From the NCBI GenBank assembly GCA_900555955.1, contig USNA01000026.1:1-9369 (forward strand): 9,369 nt of DNA, read 5' to 3'. This document shows positions 7,191-9,369 of the stretch, piece after piece (position 1 is the first letter of the stretch; each line of letters opens with the position of its first letter). The notes below the pieces were generated by a model. It was not told the DNA's origin. It saw nothing but the letters and a program-made list of their open reading frames with translations, and searched no databases. The position numbers and the translations under genes were made by a program. The DNA comes from an uncultured Collinsella sp. (GTDB taxonomy: Bacteria > Actinomycetota > Coriobacteriia > Coriobacteriales > Coriobacteriaceae).

Positions 7191-8295
7191 GATGACCGTT
7201 GCTATCGCAGCCGGCGGCACGGCGGGACATATCAACCCCGCGCTCGCCTTGGCCGAAGAGCTGCGTGACCGTGGTCACCACGTTGTGTTCGTGGGCCAGT
7301 CGCGCAAGCTCGAGGGTCGTCTGGTCCCCGACGCTGGGTTTGATTTTGTGCCCATTACGGTCACGGGCTTCGACCGCTCCCGCCCTTGGACGGCGCTCAC
7401 CTCGCTGTGGCGTGTCAACAAGGCCAAGCGTGCGCTCGCCAGTCATTTCTCAAAGGTCGGAAAGCCCGATGCCGCCATCGGTTTTGGTGCCTATGTCGAG
7501 GTTCCGCTGCTGGGGTGGTGCAAGGGCGCGGGCGTTCCGTATCTGCTGCATGAGCAGAACTCTGTTCCGGGCCTGGCCAACAAGATGATGAACTCCCACG
7601 CCGCCCGCGTGTGCATCTCGGTGCCGGCAGCGCGTTCGGTCTTTGAGCGCGAAGGTGACCCTGACCACGTGCTCATGACCGGTAACCCCGTACGTCGCTC
7701 GGTGATCGAGGGCAATCGCGCTCGCGGCCGCAAGGCACTTGGCGTTCCCGAGGACGCTACGCTGCTGCTCGTCTTTGGCGGTTCACTTGGCGCCCAGCAC
7801 CTCAACGAGCGCGTGGTTTCGCTCAAAAACGAGCTGCTTTCGCGCAAGAACCTCTATGTGTTGCATTCGACGGGTGCCGACGGCTTTGAGGAGACCGAGC
7901 GCGCTTTGGCGCTGACGCCCGAGGAGGCGAAGCGTTACCGCGTCCAGCCTTACATCGACAACATGGGCGATATGCTGGCTGCTGCCGATTTGGTGCTCTC
8001 GCGTTCGGGCGCATCGAGCGTGGCCGAGATCGCTGCGCTCGCCGTGCCTTCGGTGCTCGTGCCGTACCCGCATGCGACGGCCGACCACCAAACCACCAAT
8101 GCCCGTTATCTGGTCGACGCCGGGGCCGGCGTGCTCTGCGCCGATGCCGATATCGACGGTTCTGCCTTTGCCGATGAGCTGCTGCACCTGGTCGATGACG
8201 CGGCGGCACGCGACGCCATGCGTCAGGCGGCGCGTGGTCTGGCTCAGGATAGGGCCGCCGCTCTTCTGGCGGATGCGGTAGAGGGTTTGCGTTAG
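7180..8295 (+). CDS. murG: UDP-N-acetylglucosamine--N-acetylmuramyl-(pentapeptide) pyrophosphoryl-undecaprenol N-acetylglucosamine transferase (MurG)
   Basis: Peripheral membrane GT-B (GT28) glycosyltransferase that adds GlcNAc from UDP-GlcNAc to lipid I, making lipid II on the cytoplasmic face. The 371 residues are normal. The N-terminal acceptor domain has the glycine-rich loop GGTAGHINPALALAEEL at 12-28 with the conserved His17, GFGAYVEVP at 101-109 and HEQNSVPGLANK at 124-135. The C-terminal donor domain has TGNPVR at 167-172, GGSLGAQ at 200-206, SRSGASSVAE at 274-283 (Glu283) and PYPHATADHQTTNA at 295-308 (Gln304); the last two match the UDP-GlcNAc-binding loops. The ATG has a clear Shine-Dalgarno GAAGGGA at 7168-7174 with a 5-base spacer. 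A second in-frame ATG is at 7192 but has no better site. The gene sits after a 192-base gap, so it probably has its own expression signals. Confidence 0.98.
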   Translation: MTDKMTVAIAAGGTAGHINPALALAEELRDRGHHVVFVGQSRKLEGRLVPDAGFDFVPITVTGFDRSRPWTALTSLWRVNKAKRALASHFSKVGKPDAAIGFGAYVEVPLLGWCKGAGVPYLLHEQNSVPGLANKMMNSHAARVCISVPAARSVFEREGDPDHVLMTGNPVRRSVIEGNRARGRKALGVPEDATLLLVFGGSLGAQHLNERVVSLKNELLSRKNLYVLHSTGADGFEETERALALTPEEAKRYRVQPYIDNMGDMLAAADLVLSRSGASSVAEIAALAVPSVLVPYPHATADHQTTNARYLVDAGAGVLCADADIDGSAFADELLHLVDDAAARDAMRQAARGLAQDRAAALLADAVEGLR

Positions 8296-8345
8296 TTAGA
8301 CGGGATATCGTCGGTCGCCCTCGCGCTGATGCGGTAGGTGCGGTA
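8272..8345 (+). repeat. Three short TGCGGTA direct repeats at the murG-murC junction
   Basis: TGCGGTA occurs at 8274-8280 (inside the murG end), 8330-8336 and 8339-8345. The first two copies extend to the 10-mer GATGCGGTAG (8272-8281 and 8328-8337). The last two are spaced 9 bases start to start. The final copy overlaps a possible -10 hexamer. They could be part of a regulatory site before murC, or simply low-complexity GC-rich sequence. Confidence 0.3.
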
Positions 8346-8349
8346 CAGT
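8344..8349 (+). promoter_or_regulatory. Weak candidate -10 element (TACAGT) upstream of murC
   Basis: The 97-base gap between murG and murC contains TACAGT (two mismatches from TATAAT), 43 bases before the murC ATG. No -35 match is seen at 16-18 bases upstream. It is reported mainly because its placement resembles that of the TACAAT before murF. No hairpin followed by a T-run is visible in the gap, so read-through from murG is plausible. Confidence 0.2.
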
Positions 8350-8392
8350 TAACGGGTTACAGGCAGTGTTTACGCAAGGAGTACACGAGCAC

Positions 8393-9369
8393 ATGGCTGA
8401 TTCCCAGACTGCAACCTCCGCGCCCGAGTTTAAGAGCGCCCACTTTATCGGTATCGGCGGCGCCGGCATGAGTGGCATCGCCCTCGTTCTTCACGAGCGC
8501 GGTTATGCCGTTACCGGCTCCGACCTTAAGACGTCACGTTATATTCGCCAGCTTACCCGCGCTGGTGTGAAGGTGCATGTGGGCCATGAGGCCGCCACGA
8601 TCGACGAGGTCAAGCCCGACGTGGTTGTTGTCTCCACCGCTATTCCGGAGTCCAACCCCGAACTCGTGCGCGCTCGCGAGCTTGGTATTCCCGTGTGGCC
8701 CCGTGCCAAGATGCTCTCTGCTTTGGGCCACGGCTACACCACCGTCGCTGTTGCCGGCACGCATGGCAAGACCACCACGTCTTCGATGTGCGCCACCATG
8801 CTCGACCGCATGGGCCTGGATCCGAGCTTCTTGATCGGCGGCATCGTCGAGGGCTATGACACGAACGGCAAGAACGGCTCGGGCGACTACTTTGTCGCCG
8901 AGGCCGACGAGTCCGACAGCTCCTTCCTGTTCCTGAACCCCAACGTGGTCATTGTGACCAACGTCGAGGCCGACCACCTCGATCACTACTCGGGTATCGA
9001 GGAGATCGAGGCAACTTTCGCCAAATTCATGAGCCTGGTGGGCGAGGACGGCACCGTCATCGTCTGCGGTGAGGACCCGCATCTGGTCGAGCTCGCCAAG
9101 TCGACGGGCCGTCACGTGCTTTCCTACGGCTTTGCCGAGAGCAACGACATCGTCTGCATGCACCCGGATGTCAAGGGCATCCAGAGTGACTTTATCGTTC
9201 GCTTTGAGGACGGCACTGAGCATGCTGTGGAGATCAAGAGCAATCCCGGTCGCCACAACATGCTCAACGCCACGGCGGTGCTCACCGTCGCCCATGTCCT
9301 GGGCCTTGACATCGACGCCGCCGCCAAGGCACTCTCGAGCTTTGAGGGCGTCCGCCGTCGCTTTACCCA
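8393..9369 (+). CDS. murC: UDP-N-acetylmuramate--L-alanine ligase (MurC), 3' partial
   Basis: Cytoplasmic ATP-dependent ligase that adds L-Ala to UDP-MurNAc, the first step of stem-peptide synthesis. 325 codons are visible before the window ends; the family is usually around 450-490 residues, so roughly the last third is missing. The N-terminal nucleotide-sugar domain opens with GIGGAGMSGIA at 20-30. The ATPase domain has AGTHGKTTTS at 121-130, EADESDSSF at 170-178, NVEADHLD at 190-197 and GRHNMLNA at 286-293. FEGVRRRF at 317-324 marks the start of the C-terminal domain. GTHGKTTT together with EADESD identifies MurC rather than MurD, MurE or MurF. The ATG is preceded by a strong Shine-Dalgarno AAGGAG at 8376-8381 with a longish 11-base spacer. 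It lies 97 bases after murG. Confidence 0.97.
   Translation, partial: MADSQTATSAPEFKSAHFIGIGGAGMSGIALVLHERGYAVTGSDLKTSRYIRQLTRAGVKVHVGHEAATIDEVKPDVVVVSTAIPESNPELVRARELGIPVWPRAKMLSALGHGYTTVAVAGTHGKTTTSSMCATMLDRMGLDPSFLIGGIVEGYDTNGKNGSGDYFVAEADESDSSFLFLNPNVVIVTNVEADHLDHYSGIEEIEATFAKFMSLVGEDGTVIVCGEDPHLVELAKSTGRHVLSYGFAESNDIVCMHPDVKGIQSDFIVRFEDGTEHAVEIKSNPGRHNMLNATAVLTVAHVLGLDIDAAAKALSSFEGVRRRFT

Noticed and set aside
8534..9295. A 253-codon frame on the - strand opposite murC
   Set aside because: It is antisense to clear MurC motifs; its composition (His/Val/Gly-rich) is a codon-bias artefact.
1..9369. Possible novel defence, mobile or biosynthetic system hidden in the cluster
   Set aside because: All long + strand coding frames match known peptidoglycan and division families in near-canonical order. 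No integrase, transposase, repeat array or foreign-looking composition is visible.

Overview
This window is a segment of a dcw (division and cell wall) cluster. All seven well-supported genes lie on the + strand and encode enzymes of peptidoglycan precursor synthesis and septal wall assembly. The order is ftsI-like class B PBP (5' end cut by the window edge), murF, mraY, murD, ftsW, murG and murC (3' end cut by the window edge). The DNA is GC-rich with strong G/C preference at third codon positions. The protein style and gene order suggest a high-GC Gram-positive, most likely a Coriobacteriia member such as a Collinsella relative. That placement is inference from general resemblance, not from a search.

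Layout: bases 1-1638 hold the transpeptidase. A 123-base gap with a -10-like hexamer precedes murF. murF, mraY, murD and ftsW (1762-6987) follow with gaps of only 3 to 9 bases, so they look like one translationally coupled block. A 192-base gap between ftsW and murG carries a perfect TATAAT and a weak 68-codon Arg/Pro-rich reading frame that overlaps the ftsW stop and the murG start. murG ends at 8295. A 97-base gap with short TGCGGTA repeats and a strong AAGGAG site leads into murC, which runs off the right edge. No gene-free stretch exceeds 300 bases.

How the genes work together: MurC, MurD and MurF add L-Ala, D-Glu and D-Ala-D-Ala to the UDP-MurNAc stem peptide. MraY transfers phospho-MurNAc-pentapeptide to undecaprenyl phosphate (lipid I), and MurG adds GlcNAc (lipid II). 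FtsW polymerises lipid II into glycan, and the FtsI-type PBP crosslinks it at the septum. The diamino-acid ligase MurE, normally between ftsI and murF, is absent from that position here and must be encoded elsewhere.

I see no mobile element, CRISPR array, tRNA, rRNA, convincing terminator or defence system. This is essentially an ordinary core-genome region. The observations offered as findings are modest: intergenic regulation, a possible small ORF, an FtsW N-terminal extension, the missing murE and small motif deviations.
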